Source: Nitrospira sp. (lineage in GTDB: Bacteria > Nitrospirota > Nitrospiria > Nitrospirales > Nitrospiraceae). From it: a stretch of DNA of 64,000 nucleotides. Below are positions 18,735 through 27,243 of this stretch, in pieces. Under the pieces are notes generated by a model. That model saw only the letters and a program-made list of their open reading frames with translations. It had not been told where the DNA came from and made no database searches. The stretch's first letter is position 1. Every line of letters begins with the position of its first letter. The position numbers and the translations under genes were made by a program. Location of the stretch: contig CP054184.1 in assembly GCA_015709715.1 (NCBI GenBank), positions 1 to 64,000 on the forward strand, read 5' to 3'.

Positions 18735-19781
18735 ATGCCGCGCAACGATCAGGCTGTGCGTCTGTTGGTGATCTTGAAGCAGCTCGAAGGCGCCCGCCAT
18801 GGGCTGACGCTCGAACAACTCGCCGACTCGCTCGCCCCCGGCTCCACCCGCCACCCCCGCACCATCCGCCGCGACCTGGCCGCCTTGGAAGAAGCGGGCT
18901 ATCCGCTGGTGACCGAGAGGATCAACGGGCAGACCTGCTGGCGGCTCATGGAGGGATTTCGGAACGTCCCCGGCCTGCGCTTTTCGCCCACCGAACTCAT
19001 GGCCCTGACCTTCAGCCGACGGCTCATCAGCCCGCTCGAAGGCACCGAGCTGCACACGTCGCTCCAGTCGGCATTAGGCAAGGCCGCCGCCGCGCTGCCC
19101 CCGCAGGGCGTGGCCTTGGTCCAACAACTCGACGGCACCTTCACCGTCGGGCTTGGCCCGCACAAACGGTACCGCCAACATCGCGAAGCCATCGATCGGC
19201 TCACCAGGGCCATTGCCGACGCCACCACCGTGCAGCTGCGGTACGATTCCGCCTCACGCGGCCGCGTGACCCGGCGTGAAGTCGATCCCTATCGGCTGTG
19301 GTACGCCTCGGGCGGCCTCTATCTCATCGGGTACTGCCACCTGCGCCGCGAGCCGCGTATGTTTGCCGTGGAGCGCATCAAGTCCATCACGCTCACCGAC
19401 CATCCCTACCAAATGCCGCTGCACTTCGACCTCGATGCCTTCGTGCAGGATGCGCTCACCGTCATGCGCGGGCCCCGCATCCACGTCGAGGTGGACTTCG
19501 ACAGGGCCACCGCCGCCTGGGCGAAGGATCGCGTCTGGCACAACACGCAAAGCCTCACACGCCTGAGGGGCGGCGGCCTCCGCATGACCCTCTCCGTGGC
19601 CGACAGCCGAGAACTGGTCGGCTGGATCCTGAGCTTCGGCGGCGGCGTGACGGTACGTCAACCGGACTCGCTCCGGCAGGCTGTGGTCGACGAAGCCGCG
19701 CGCATCCGCCACGTCTATACGCAGCCTATCGGAGGTTCGCGCGCAGCCCGCCAGGCTGAAAGTGATTCGGAAGCAACATGA
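18735..19781 (+). CDS. WYL-domain transcriptional regulator
   Basis: A 348-residue regulator. The N-terminal part (about 8-75) is a DeoR-like winged helix: LTLEQLADSLAPG followed by the recognition segment RHPRTIRRDLAALEEAGYPL. The WYL domain follows at about 150-230 (DPYRLWYASGGLYLIGYCHL, then RMFAVERIKSI), and a C-terminal extension covers about 245-330. WYL regulators bind ligands or nucleic acid and often control defence or stress genes; the target here is unknown. The 3' end overlaps the convergent beta-propeller gene by 56 bases. Arg/Lys density and codon use match the chromosomal neighbours. Confidence 0.88.
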   Translation: MPRNDQAVRLLVILKQLEGARHGLTLEQLADSLAPGSTRHPRTIRRDLAALEEAGYPLVTERINGQTCWRLMEGFRNVPGLRFSPTELMALTFSRRLISPLEGTELHTSLQSALGKAAAALPPQGVALVQQLDGTFTVGLGPHKRYRQHREAIDRLTRAIADATTVQLRYDSASRGRVTRREVDPYRLWYASGGLYLIGYCHLRREPRMFAVERIKSITLTDHPYQMPLHFDLDAFVQDALTVMRGPRIHVEVDFDRATAAWAKDRVWHNTQSLTRLRGGGLRMTLSVADSRELVGWILSFGGGVTVRQPDSLRQAVVDEAARIRHVYTQPIGGSRAARQAESDSEAT

Positions 19782-20904
19782 TGCAGTTGGGGTTGAACCC
19801 CTGCGACTTCAGCGTGTCGATGCTGCCGATCACCTTGTCCCGCGCCAGATCGATCACGGTGATCGATCCATCGCTCATGCCTTCCAGGTTCAAGAGGCTG
19901 TTTTGCACGAACAGGTACCGCTCGTCCGGCGAGAGCACGCTGTGGTGCGCACCGGGGGCGGCGGGAATGGCCTTCAGGAATTTGGGCTGCCGCGGGTCAC
20001 GGTTGTCGTACACGTTCACGAACCCCGGCTTGGCCGTGGTGACGTAGAGGCGGTCGGCCTTGGCGTTGTAGAGCATTTCGAGCGGCACCCCCTGTTGCCT
20101 CGCCCCGAAGTCGTCCACTTGCGCGAAGGCAAAGGTCTTCGTCGTCGGGTCCCACGTCCCGGCCCAGAGCGTGCCTTCCAACATGTTGGTGATGTGCACG
20201 ACCGGCGGGTCCGATGTGGGCGAAAACATCACCTCCACCGGCGCCGCCTTGGCAGGCGAGGGCTTCGACGACACCTTGTGCGTCGAGAGCAGGGCGCCGC
20301 TCCCGGCCTCCAACACCGTCACCGACTCGCCCGCTTGGGCCATGTCATCCGGCTTGACCGTGCTGGTGATGAGCACCCGATCGATCCCATTATGAATCGC
20401 AATGCCGTGCGGATACCGAATGGAGACCGGCGCGGCCTCGGCGGTGCGGAGCGTCTTGATCGGCGCGTCTGTCATTGCGTCACCCATGATGACCGTGCTG
20501 GAGCCCATGCAGGTGAGATACCAGGTGCGATTGTCCTCCGACACCACCACATCCTCCAGGACCTGGCAGTCCGGCACGGCGATCGGGCGGAGCCGGTAGG
20601 GGAAGTGGGTCAGGTCCATGACGTGCAACACGCTCTTGCCCAAGGCGGTGACGTAGGCTTTCGTGCGGTCGCGGTTGAAGAAAATGTGGTGCGCCACCAA
20701 ATCGGGCGGCAACGGCACCTCCATGAGAATGTTCCCGAAGTCGGCCGATTCGGGATCGATGTCCATGATCGCGATGCCTTCACGCCGTACCGGCTGGTTG
20801 GGCTTGCTCTCGTAATTCAAGAGCGCCAGCAGTTCCGACGAGGCCGACGAGGCGGTGGAGAGCAGCAGCACGAGGGACCAGGCGAGGATACGAAGCGGGT
20901 TCAT
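19726..20904 (-). CDS. Secreted YVTN-type beta-propeller protein
   Basis: A 392-residue protein with a signal peptide (MNPLRILAWSLVLLLSTASSASS). The rest shows repeated beta-propeller blades, each with an HxxF or YVT pattern followed by D and V: AYVTALGKSVLHVMDL, WYLTCMGSSTVIMGD, LYVTTAKPGFVNVYDNRDP and YLFVQNSLLNLEGMSDGSITVIDL. It resembles YncE or lactonase-like surface and periplasmic propellers, and I see no catalytic residues. The ATG follows AAAGGAGG on the minus strand, a strong ribosome site. Its 3' end overlaps the convergent WYL regulator gene. Confidence 0.78.
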   Translation of the reverse strand: MNPLRILAWSLVLLLSTASSASSELLALLNYESKPNQPVRREGIAIMDIDPESADFGNILMEVPLPPDLVAHHIFFNRDRTKAYVTALGKSVLHVMDLTHFPYRLRPIAVPDCQVLEDVVVSEDNRTWYLTCMGSSTVIMGDAMTDAPIKTLRTAEAAPVSIRYPHGIAIHNGIDRVLITSTVKPDDMAQAGESVTVLEAGSGALLSTHKVSSKPSPAKAAPVEVMFSPTSDPPVVHITNMLEGTLWAGTWDPTTKTFAFAQVDDFGARQQGVPLEMLYNAKADRLYVTTAKPGFVNVYDNRDPRQPKFLKAIPAAPGAHHSVLSPDERYLFVQNSLLNLEGMSDGSITVIDLARDKVIGSIDTLKSQGFNPNCIMLLPNHFQPGGLRANLR

Positions 20905-21120
20905 GGCAGCCTCCTTTCTGGGAAACGACCATCCAGCTGAGTAGGATCCTCAAACCCTACTCCTCTCGAAAAATTTTCTCTACCCTCTAGATTAGCGTTC
21001 CCCACCAAGTAAAAAATATGGCGACAGTGACCTCGGATGTCACGCGGCCATGGTAGCCTCACCCACGCCATGGAGCCCGCCGAACTCAAACTCGGCGAGC
21101 AGGCCGTACAGGAGGATGCC

Positions 21121-21576
21121 ATGCCGATCACGCAACGTCTGTTCAGGTGCTGGCTGCTTAGCCTCTGCTGGTGGTGGGCGCCGCTCACCATCCCGGCGCA
21201 GGCCGAAGACCTCGGCAACCTCAGCGCCAATCCCTATGCCTTCGAGTCCACCGCCAACCCCTACGGCGCCGGCAGCCCCTTCGCGCCGAACGGGGTGAAC
21301 AATCCCTTCAGCCCCTATGGCAGCCCCTTCAGCAACCAGTCGGCCACCAATCCCTTCGCCACCGACGCTCCGCGCCTCTATGACCAGCAGGGGAACTATC
21401 GCGGCAAACTGAGCGCTAACCCCTACGACCCCGATTCCACCAGCAACCCCTTCGGCCGCTACGGCTCGCCCTTTTCGCCCGATTCGCTCAACAACCCCTA
21501 CGGCGCCGGCAGCCCGTACCGGTTCGACTCGCCGACCAACCCCTATGGGCAAGGCTGGAGGATTGAGGGACGGTGA
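21121..21576 (+). CDS. Secreted Asn-Pro-Tyr/Phe repeat protein
   Basis: A 151-residue protein with an N-terminal signal peptide (about residues 1-27, ending ...PAQA). The mature part is low complexity, made of repeated NPY or NPF units spaced 8-14 residues apart, with Gly-Ser-Pro between them (ANPYAFES, NNPFSPYGSPF, SNPFGRYGSPF, NNPYGAGSPY, TNPYGQG). I count about ten units. It is probably extracytoplasmic and intrinsically disordered; the repeated Pro-aromatic motif suggests binding or surface display, but no function is known to me. ATG 21121 is chosen over 21037 because it starts the signal peptide and follows AGGAGGATGCC. Confidence 0.75.
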   Translation: MPITQRLFRCWLLSLCWWWAPLTIPAQAEDLGNLSANPYAFESTANPYGAGSPFAPNGVNNPFSPYGSPFSNQSATNPFATDAPRLYDQQGNYRGKLSANPYDPDSTSNPFGRYGSPFSPDSLNNPYGAGSPYRFDSPTNPYGQGWRIEGR

Positions 21577-21689
21577 CGTCCGGAATGTTCCTTGATACAG
21601 TGCCGACCCGTCGGTGCTCGATAACGAGAAGTAGAGTGATGGATCAAGAACTGCAGTCTGTGACGAGGTGCGATGATCGAAATCGTACC

Positions 21690-22169
21690 ATGGGCGCGGG
21701 GAAGACTACCTTCGCGCGAGAGTTCTTACCTCGTGAAGCAGGTGTCATTCATTTCGTGAATGCCGATCTGATTGCCAGCGGGCTCTCGCCTCTTCGCCCC
21801 GAATTGGCCGCCCGTCAAGCTGGACGGCTTTTGCTAGCCGAATTGGACCGTCTCGCAGCGGTTCGAACAGACTTTGCCTTTGAGACGACCTTCAGCGGGC
21901 GGACATATCTTCATCTGCTTCGTCAATGGAAGGCTGCGGGATACCGAATCGAGATGGTGTTTCTGTCGCTCCCTTCGGTCCAGCTCGCATTCCAACGTAT
22001 TGCCGCCCGCGTTCGGCAAGGTGGCCACAATGTACTTCGCGCTGATGTTGTGCGCCGATTTGAACGCAGTCAGCAGAACTTTCGCGTGCTCTATCGTCCA
22101 TTGGCCCATACGTGGGTGGTTTATGACAATTCAGGAGAGGTTCCGCAATTGCTCGAGGAGGGGCCATGA
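21690..22169 (+). CDS. Zeta-toxin-like ATPase, N terminus probably damaged
   Basis: The sequence matches zeta-toxin-family P-loop proteins: GAGKTTFAREFLPRE (Walker A end), FVNADLIASGLSPLRPE, AFETTFSGRTYL, and an Arg-rich lid IAARVRQGGHNV. Family members phosphorylate UDP-N-acetylglucosamine or a nucleotide and poison cells. The usual start MIxIxxGPNGAGKT is broken: a separate frame at 21673 encodes MIEIV, while the P-loop continues in this frame from ATG 21690, so the first Gly and Pro-Asn of the motif are lost. The enzyme may be inactive. Start at 21690 is the most conservative choice; a longer in-frame reading to 21573 adds unconserved residues. It overlaps the next gene by ATGA. Confidence 0.6.
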   Translation: MGAGKTTFAREFLPREAGVIHFVNADLIASGLSPLRPELAARQAGRLLLAELDRLAAVRTDFAFETTFSGRTYLHLLRQWKAAGYRIEMVFLSLPSVQLAFQRIAARVRQGGHNVLRADVVRRFERSQQNFRVLYRPLAHTWVVYDNSGEVPQLLEEGP

Positions 22170-22324
22170 AGTCAGCGAATGATCGGGTGCGACATGAGGC
22201 GTTTGTGCGAGGTGTAGGACGGGCATTGCGGCGCGCGGCGAAGGTCGCACGGAACACGGCGCGGGCGCACCACACCCTGCTATACGTGTGGCAAAACGGC
22301 AAGGTCGTGGCCAAGAAGCCCTGA
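22166..22324 (+). CDS. Small basic protein coupled to the zeta-like gene
   Basis: A 52-residue Arg/Lys-rich protein (RALRRAAKVARNTARAH, then LLYVWQNGKVVAKKP). Its ATG overlaps the TGA of the zeta-like gene by four bases, so the two are translationally coupled, with the toxin-like gene first. I infer an antitoxin or partner role from this arrangement; I know no characterised homologue. The gene ends 86 bases before IS copy A, so the insertion did not damage it. Confidence 0.65.
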   Translation: MKSANDRVRHEAFVRGVGRALRRAAKVARNTARAHHTLLYVWQNGKVVAKKP

Positions 22325-22410
22325 ACCGTACGCCAGGCGGTGACGGAAGATGGGCAAGACGGCGATGGCGGTCTTGCGATGGTTAGGAAGAGGGTAGTTT
22401 TCTCTCATAG

Positions 22411-23587
22411 GGAACGTCTGATTAATTCGCGTTTCCACGAAGCAATCTGTTTCTCGGTGGATCAAGACGGGCCATCAGCTGGGAACCCGCTGGTCCGAGA
22501 GCGCCTTTCTCGGATTCCTCCGCCGTCAGGCGGCCCGCGCCCCGTTCGCACCCCCGTCCGCTAGGCTGCCGCCAGCAAGTGCCGGCGTGCTACATACAGA
22601 TTCGCCAAGCCGCAACTGATAGACAACCAGTGCGCATTCTTCGCGAGCCCCCGGTACCGCACTTTGGCCCACCCGAAGATCCGCTTGATCACCAAGAACA
22701 CATGCTCGACTTTGGCACGAACCTTCGACTTCGTCCGATTGCGGGCCCGCTCCGTCTCGCTCAAGGGCCGATGGCGATGGGCTTTCGTCTGGACGAAGCT
22801 CTTGGCATGGGGAGCATGGTGCTGAATCATGTCGCGTTGCCCGCTATAGGCGGCATCGCCCCATACTCGTGTCTCCTGTCCATGCAGCAACTCCGGCAAC
22901 ACCTGGCTGTCATGGACATTCGCCGCCGTGGCCGCCACTGAGTGAACCAGCTTCGTCCGGCTGTCCACTCCAATATGCGCCTTCATGCCGAAATACCACT
23001 GGTTCCCCTTCTTGGTCTGATGCATCTCCGGATCTCGCTCTTTCTGGCGATTCTTCGTCGAACTGGGCGCATTGATGATCGTGGCATCCACGATCGTGCC
23101 CCGGCTGACCTTCAGCCCGTGGGCAGCCAGATACGCGCCGATCCGCGCAAAGAGCTGTGCGCCCAAGTGGTGGGCTTCCAGCAGATGCCGAAACTTACAG
23201 ATGGTGGTTTCATCCGGTACGGGCTCGCGGCCCAGATCAATCCCCACGAACTGCCGCATGGCGTGTGAGTCGTACAGCGCTTCCTCCACCGCCGGGTCCG
23301 ACAGGTTAAACCACTGTTGCAGACAATGGAGGCGCAACATGCGTTCGACACCCACGGGCGGACGCCCTGGGCCCTCGGCCTTGGGGTAGACCGGCTCGAT
23401 CGCCGCTACCAATTCCGCCCATGGAACAACCTGGTTCATCTCGTTGAGAAACTGCTCCCGGCGGGTGGGCTTGCGATACTGTTCAAACGAGACTTCGGCA
23501 AACGTCTGTTGCTGCATGGGGCACGCCTCCAGTTCAGTGCTGCGCTACCCTTAGCACATCATGCAAAGAGAATAAATCAGACCTTCC
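22411..23587 (-). mobile_element. IS5-like insertion sequence, copy A
   Basis: A 1,177-bp element with imperfect 18-bp terminal inverted repeats: GGAACGTCTGATTAATTC at 22411 and the complement of GGAAGGTCTGATTTATTC at 23570-23587, 16 of 18 matching. The 4-bp target duplication ATAG lies at 22407-22410 and 23588-23591. One transposase gene fills it on the minus strand. It lands 39 bases before the cas3 start, between the toxin-like pair and the cas operon, and so may separate cas3 from its original promoter. Copy B (35872-37048) is the same length and identical as far as I compared. Confidence 0.95.
22561..23517 (-). CDS. IS5-family transposase (copy A)
   Basis: A 318-residue DDE transposase. 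An N-terminal helix-turn-helix region (about 30-110, GVERMLRLHCLQQWFNLSDPAVEEALYDS) is followed by the catalytic core: Asp in GTIVDATIINAPSSTKN, Asp in RVWGDAAYSGQ, and Glu in VEHVFLVIKRIFGWAKVRYRG (the Y-R-E signature region). It is intact, with no stop or frameshift, and the protein is identical to that of copy B. GGAGGCGTGCCCC precedes the ATG. Transcription runs away from the cas operon. Confidence 0.95.
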   Translation of the reverse strand: MQQQTFAEVSFEQYRKPTRREQFLNEMNQVVPWAELVAAIEPVYPKAEGPGRPPVGVERMLRLHCLQQWFNLSDPAVEEALYDSHAMRQFVGIDLGREPVPDETTICKFRHLLEAHHLGAQLFARIGAYLAAHGLKVSRGTIVDATIINAPSSTKNRQKERDPEMHQTKKGNQWYFGMKAHIGVDSRTKLVHSVAATAANVHDSQVLPELLHGQETRVWGDAAYSGQRDMIQHHAPHAKSFVQTKAHRHRPLSETERARNRTKSKVRAKVEHVFLVIKRIFGWAKVRYRGLAKNAHWLSISCGLANLYVARRHLLAAA

Positions 23588-23629
23588 ATAGCTTTAGCCC
23601 CAATGACGGCGGCATAGAGGAACGACAGC

Positions 23630-26437
23630 ATGAATACCGCACAGCCTGACTTCGATCGGCTATTTGAGGATCTCACGGGTAACAAGCCGTTTCCATGGCA
23701 AAGAATGCTCTATGGCGAGTTGGTGCAGAAACAATTCCGCACTAAGTGTGATGTCCCTACGGGCCTAGGCAAGACATCAGTCGTCGCCCTCTGGATTCTG
23801 GCCTTAGCCCACCACGCACGGAACGGATCAGTTGATCGATTCCCGCGCCGACTGGTCTATGTGGTGAATCGAAGAACCGTTGTGGATCAGGCAACCCGCG
23901 AAGTAGAGCATTTGCGAGACGCGCTCGCTGGCAAGCCTGAACTCAAACAACTGGCAGACGCACTACGAACCCTTTCGATTCAGCCAGAAGGACAACCTCT
24001 TGTGGTCAGCACGCTGCGTGGTCAGTTTGCGGACAACGCTGAATGGCGCAATGATCCCGCAAGGCCTGCCGTCATCGTTGGCACGGTGGATATGGTGGGG
24101 AGCCGGCTGCTCTTTAGCGGTTATGGCTGCGGTTTCAAGAGCAAACCGCTGCATGCCGGCTTTCTTGGACAAGATGTGCTCTTTATTCATGATGAGGCCC
24201 ATCTTGAACCGCCCTTTCAGAAGCTCATCATGGGGATTCGTGCGGAGCAAGAGCGCTGCCGTGAATTCGGCGTCTTTCACGTCATGGAATTGACCGCAAC
24301 GTCGAGGGAAAACCAGACAGGCGAGACTCCAATCTTCACGGAAGAAGACCTGAGGGATCCGAGAGTTATCAAGCGGTGTAAGGCCAGCAAGAGTCTTAGA
24401 TTCCAGTCTGTTGAAGACAAGAAAAAGCTGCCTGATAAAGCAGCCGAACTTGCACTGAAGCATGAAAAGAGCAGTCAGGCCATATTGGTCTTTCTCCGCG
24501 AACTCGCTGACGTCGAGAAAGTGAGACGTAAGCTGGAGAGCGCCAAGCAAGAAGTCCAGGTACTTACGGGAACCTTGCGGGGACTAGAGAGGGACAAGTT
24601 AGCGAAGGAAGACCAAATCTTTGCTCGTTTCATGCCGAAACCAGAAGTGAAGCCTAAGTCAGGCACCGTATACCTTGTATGTACCTCAGCCGGAGAAGTC
24701 GGAGTGGATATCTCGGCTGACCATATGGTCTGCGATCTCACGCCATTCGACAGCATGGCACAGCGCCTCGGTCGCGTGAATCGCTTCGGCCATGGAGCTG
24801 CCTGTATTGATGTTGTGCATGTGGTCTCCAAGAAGGAGAAGAAAGTTTCGGAAGCTGGCAATCCTGAATCAGATAATGATGCAACCGATCAAGGAGCAAG
24901 GCACGCGGAAGAATCTACCAACGAGAAGATTGCGGAAGACGATGGATCAAAGGAGAAGAACGAGGAACGGTCGCCGCTGCAACTGGCGATCGAGCGGACT
25001 CAGTTATTGCTGGCCAAACTTCCACGGCCGGCAGACGACTCCTTCGATGCAAGCCCAGCAGCACTGCGTGGCTTGCCGGAGGCCGAGCGGTTGGCCGCGT
25101 TTACCCCGCCGCCAATGATCTGTCCTGCGACCGACATTCTGTTCGACGCGTGGGCGCTGACATCGGTGCGTGAGAAGCTGCCTGGCAGACCACCAGTCGC
25201 GGATTGGTTGCACGGAGTGGCGGAGTGGGAGCCGCCTGAGACCTCTGTGGCCTGGCGCGAGGAAGTCGAAGTTATTAAGGACGATCTTCTGGTCAAATAC
25301 AAACCCGATGATCTCCTCGAAGACTATCCGCTCAAACCACATGAGTTACTGCGGGATCGTTCAATTCGAGTCCTCAAGGAGTTGGAGAAAATCGCTGCAC
25401 GCGAACCGGATCCACCATGTTGGCTGCTTAGCGCTGATGGAGAAGTCCGCGTTCTCAGATTGGACAAACTCATCCAGGAGGCCAAGCAGAAGAAAGCAGA
25501 AGTCTATCTGAAAGACTGTATATTGATTCTCCCTCCCAAAGCAGGAGGGTTGAAGAATGGCTTGTTGGACGGGGACGAGCCATTTGATGAAGACCACAGT
25601 GGCCTCTACGAAGTGTCGGAGCACTGGTTCGACGATGATGGGCAGTTGAGGCGAGGTCGGATCTGGGATAATGCTGAGCCTCCAGCAGCAGGCATGCGGC
25701 TCGTAAGAACGATTGATACCTGTGCAGGCAAGGAAGATGAAATGGCAGAAGACGATGAACGGTACAGTCGCCGTTACTGGCACTGGTATGTCCGGCCACG
25801 ATCGGCAGACGATGATGGCTCACGCACGGCGCGTGTGCCGCAGAACTTGCGGGAGCATCTTCATATAGTTGAAGACATGGCGGGTCAGATTGCTTCCAAG
25901 CTCGGTTTTGAGGACTCAAAAGACCCAGAGAGTCAGGTTGCGGCCAAGGCCATTATCTTGGCAGCCAGGTGGCATGATCTTGGGAAGAACCGCGCGATCT
26001 GGCAACGGTCCATCGGCAATCACAACTATCCACACCAAGTGTTGGCGAAATCAGGCGGCCGGATGAAGCCGATCGATATCACCTCATATCGTCACGAGTT
26101 TGGCTCCTTGCTTGAAATGAAGCAGCTTGCCGAGTTTCAACAGCTCGACCAGGAGACGCAGGATCTGGTCTTGCACTTGGTCGCTGCGCACCACGGGCGG
26201 GCTCGTCCTCACTTCCCGGCTGACGAAGCGTTTGATCCCGACCGTTCCGAAGAAGATGCCTCGGAGCTTATTCAAGAAGTACCTCGTCGCTTTTCCCGCC
26301 TGCAACGGAAGTACGGTCGCTGGGGGCTGGCATATCTCGAATCGCTAGTGAGGGCTGCGGATGCGTTGGGGTCACAAGCACTTGCTTCAAATGGCGTGGT
26401 GCAGCCGGCAAGTGTCGTAAGGAAGGTTTCCCGATGA
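23630..26437 (+). CDS. cas3: Type I-G Cas3 helicase-nuclease (helicase then HD)
   Basis: A 935-residue Cas3 that unwinds and degrades target DNA after Cascade recruitment. The SF2 helicase is N-terminal: Walker A PTGLGKTS (43-50), DEAH box 188-191 and motif III LTATS (221-225); motif VI is in FDSMAQRLGRVNRFG. A charged insert lies at about 400-450. The HD nuclease is at the C terminus: His782-Asp783 in ARWHDLGK, HE at about 821, HHG at 854-856 and Asp in VRAADAL. This reversed order (helicase before HD) is a hallmark of subtype I-G. The ATG follows GAGGAAC; the stop overlaps csb3 by ATGA. Confidence 0.95.
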   Translation: MNTAQPDFDRLFEDLTGNKPFPWQRMLYGELVQKQFRTKCDVPTGLGKTSVVALWILALAHHARNGSVDRFPRRLVYVVNRRTVVDQATREVEHLRDALAGKPELKQLADALRTLSIQPEGQPLVVSTLRGQFADNAEWRNDPARPAVIVGTVDMVGSRLLFSGYGCGFKSKPLHAGFLGQDVLFIHDEAHLEPPFQKLIMGIRAEQERCREFGVFHVMELTATSRENQTGETPIFTEEDLRDPRVIKRCKASKSLRFQSVEDKKKLPDKAAELALKHEKSSQAILVFLRELADVEKVRRKLESAKQEVQVLTGTLRGLERDKLAKEDQIFARFMPKPEVKPKSGTVYLVCTSAGEVGVDISADHMVCDLTPFDSMAQRLGRVNRFGHGAACIDVVHVVSKKEKKVSEAGNPESDNDATDQGARHAEESTNEKIAEDDGSKEKNEERSPLQLAIERTQLLLAKLPRPADDSFDASPAALRGLPEAERLAAFTPPPMICPATDILFDAWALTSVREKLPGRPPVADWLHGVAEWEPPETSVAWREEVEVIKDDLLVKYKPDDLLEDYPLKPHELLRDRSIRVLKELEKIAAREPDPPCWLLSADGEVRVLRLDKLIQEAKQKKAEVYLKDCILILPPKAGGLKNGLLDGDEPFDEDHSGLYEVSEHWFDDDGQLRRGRIWDNAEPPAAGMRLVRTIDTCAGKEDEMAEDDERYSRRYWHWYVRPRSADDDGSRTARVPQNLREHLHIVEDMAGQIASKLGFEDSKDPESQVAAKAIILAARWHDLGKNRAIWQRSIGNHNYPHQVLAKSGGRMKPIDITSYRHEFGSLLEMKQLAEFQQLDQETQDLVLHLVAAHHGRARPHFPADEAFDPDRSEEDASELIQEVPRRFSRLQRKYGRWGLAYLESLVRAADALGSQALASNGVVQPASVVRKVSR

Positions 26438-27243
26438 ACACAAATCACCATCCCGCCATCCGTGTTCATGTGGACCCGACAAACCCTGGTCAGTTTTTCG
26501 CGTGCTGCGGACTGCTTGAACTGGCACATCGTCTGTGGGACGGCGCGGAAGGGTGGTTTAAACAGGGAATGTTTTATCTTCGCCCGTTTGAGAGAGGAGA
26601 AGATAGGACATTGAGTTCGTTGCTGCACGAGATTTCAAAGACGCCTCTGAAGCAGATCGACCCAGAGGACGACTTCTCATCTCCAATGGAGTTGCCCTCT
26701 CCGTTCGCGCTACGGATTGATTGGTGGAAGGACGAAAGAACGGGTGGGGATCAGCTCAAGGTGTGGGCAGGAAGCATGCGAAGCGTGCGGATCACGCGAG
26801 CGATGCAAGCTACACTGAGTCAGACTGAGTTACACAACGAAGGCTTATTTGAATACGGTGCTGTCGTGTATGACCCACAAGAACCAGACAAAAAGGTTGA
26901 ACCTTTCTACTTCGATACCCGTCGTGGATCGAATGCCCTAGCGATTGACATTGGGTTCATGCCTGACAGCCTCAGCATGACGACCGTTGCCTATCCGACA
27001 GTGGAATTTCTCTGCCTCGTGGGGCTTCAGCGCTTTCGGCCAAAGCCAACAGCCACAAGAAGAGTCTTTGATTACTTCGCTTGGTTGGTACCCCTGGGAA
27101 TTGAAGTGGCACCTCTGGCAGCAAGCGGTGTGCTATCCCTTGTTGATGGCCAGGGCTATCGGTTTCAGATTGCTTTCCGCACAGACCAAAAGAAGCACAA
27201 GGCATTTACCCCAGCCTTTCCTATCGAAAGGAGCGAATCATGA
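26434..27243 (+). CDS. csb3: Type I-G effector subunit Csb3 (Cas8-like)
   Basis: A 269-residue protein of the GSU0052/Csb3 family, thought to act as the small Cas8-like large subunit of the I-G Cascade. Its start, IRVHVDPTNPGQFFACCGLLELAHRLW, is the family signature. The middle region (DWWKDERTGGDQLKVWAGSM) and the C-terminal FDYFAWLVPLGIEV segment also fit. It has no enzymatic motif. Both ends overlap neighbours by ATGA (cas3 upstream, csb1 downstream), so the four effector genes form one tightly coupled operon. By analogy, it should help recognise the PAM. Confidence 0.88.
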   Translation: MNTNHHPAIRVHVDPTNPGQFFACCGLLELAHRLWDGAEGWFKQGMFYLRPFERGEDRTLSSLLHEISKTPLKQIDPEDDFSSPMELPSPFALRIDWWKDERTGGDQLKVWAGSMRSVRITRAMQATLSQTELHNEGLFEYGAVVYDPQEPDKKVEPFYFDTRRGSNALAIDIGFMPDSLSMTTVAYPTVEFLCLVGLQRFRPKPTATRRVFDYFAWLVPLGIEVAPLAASGVLSLVDGQGYRFQIAFRTDQKKHKAFTPAFPIERSES

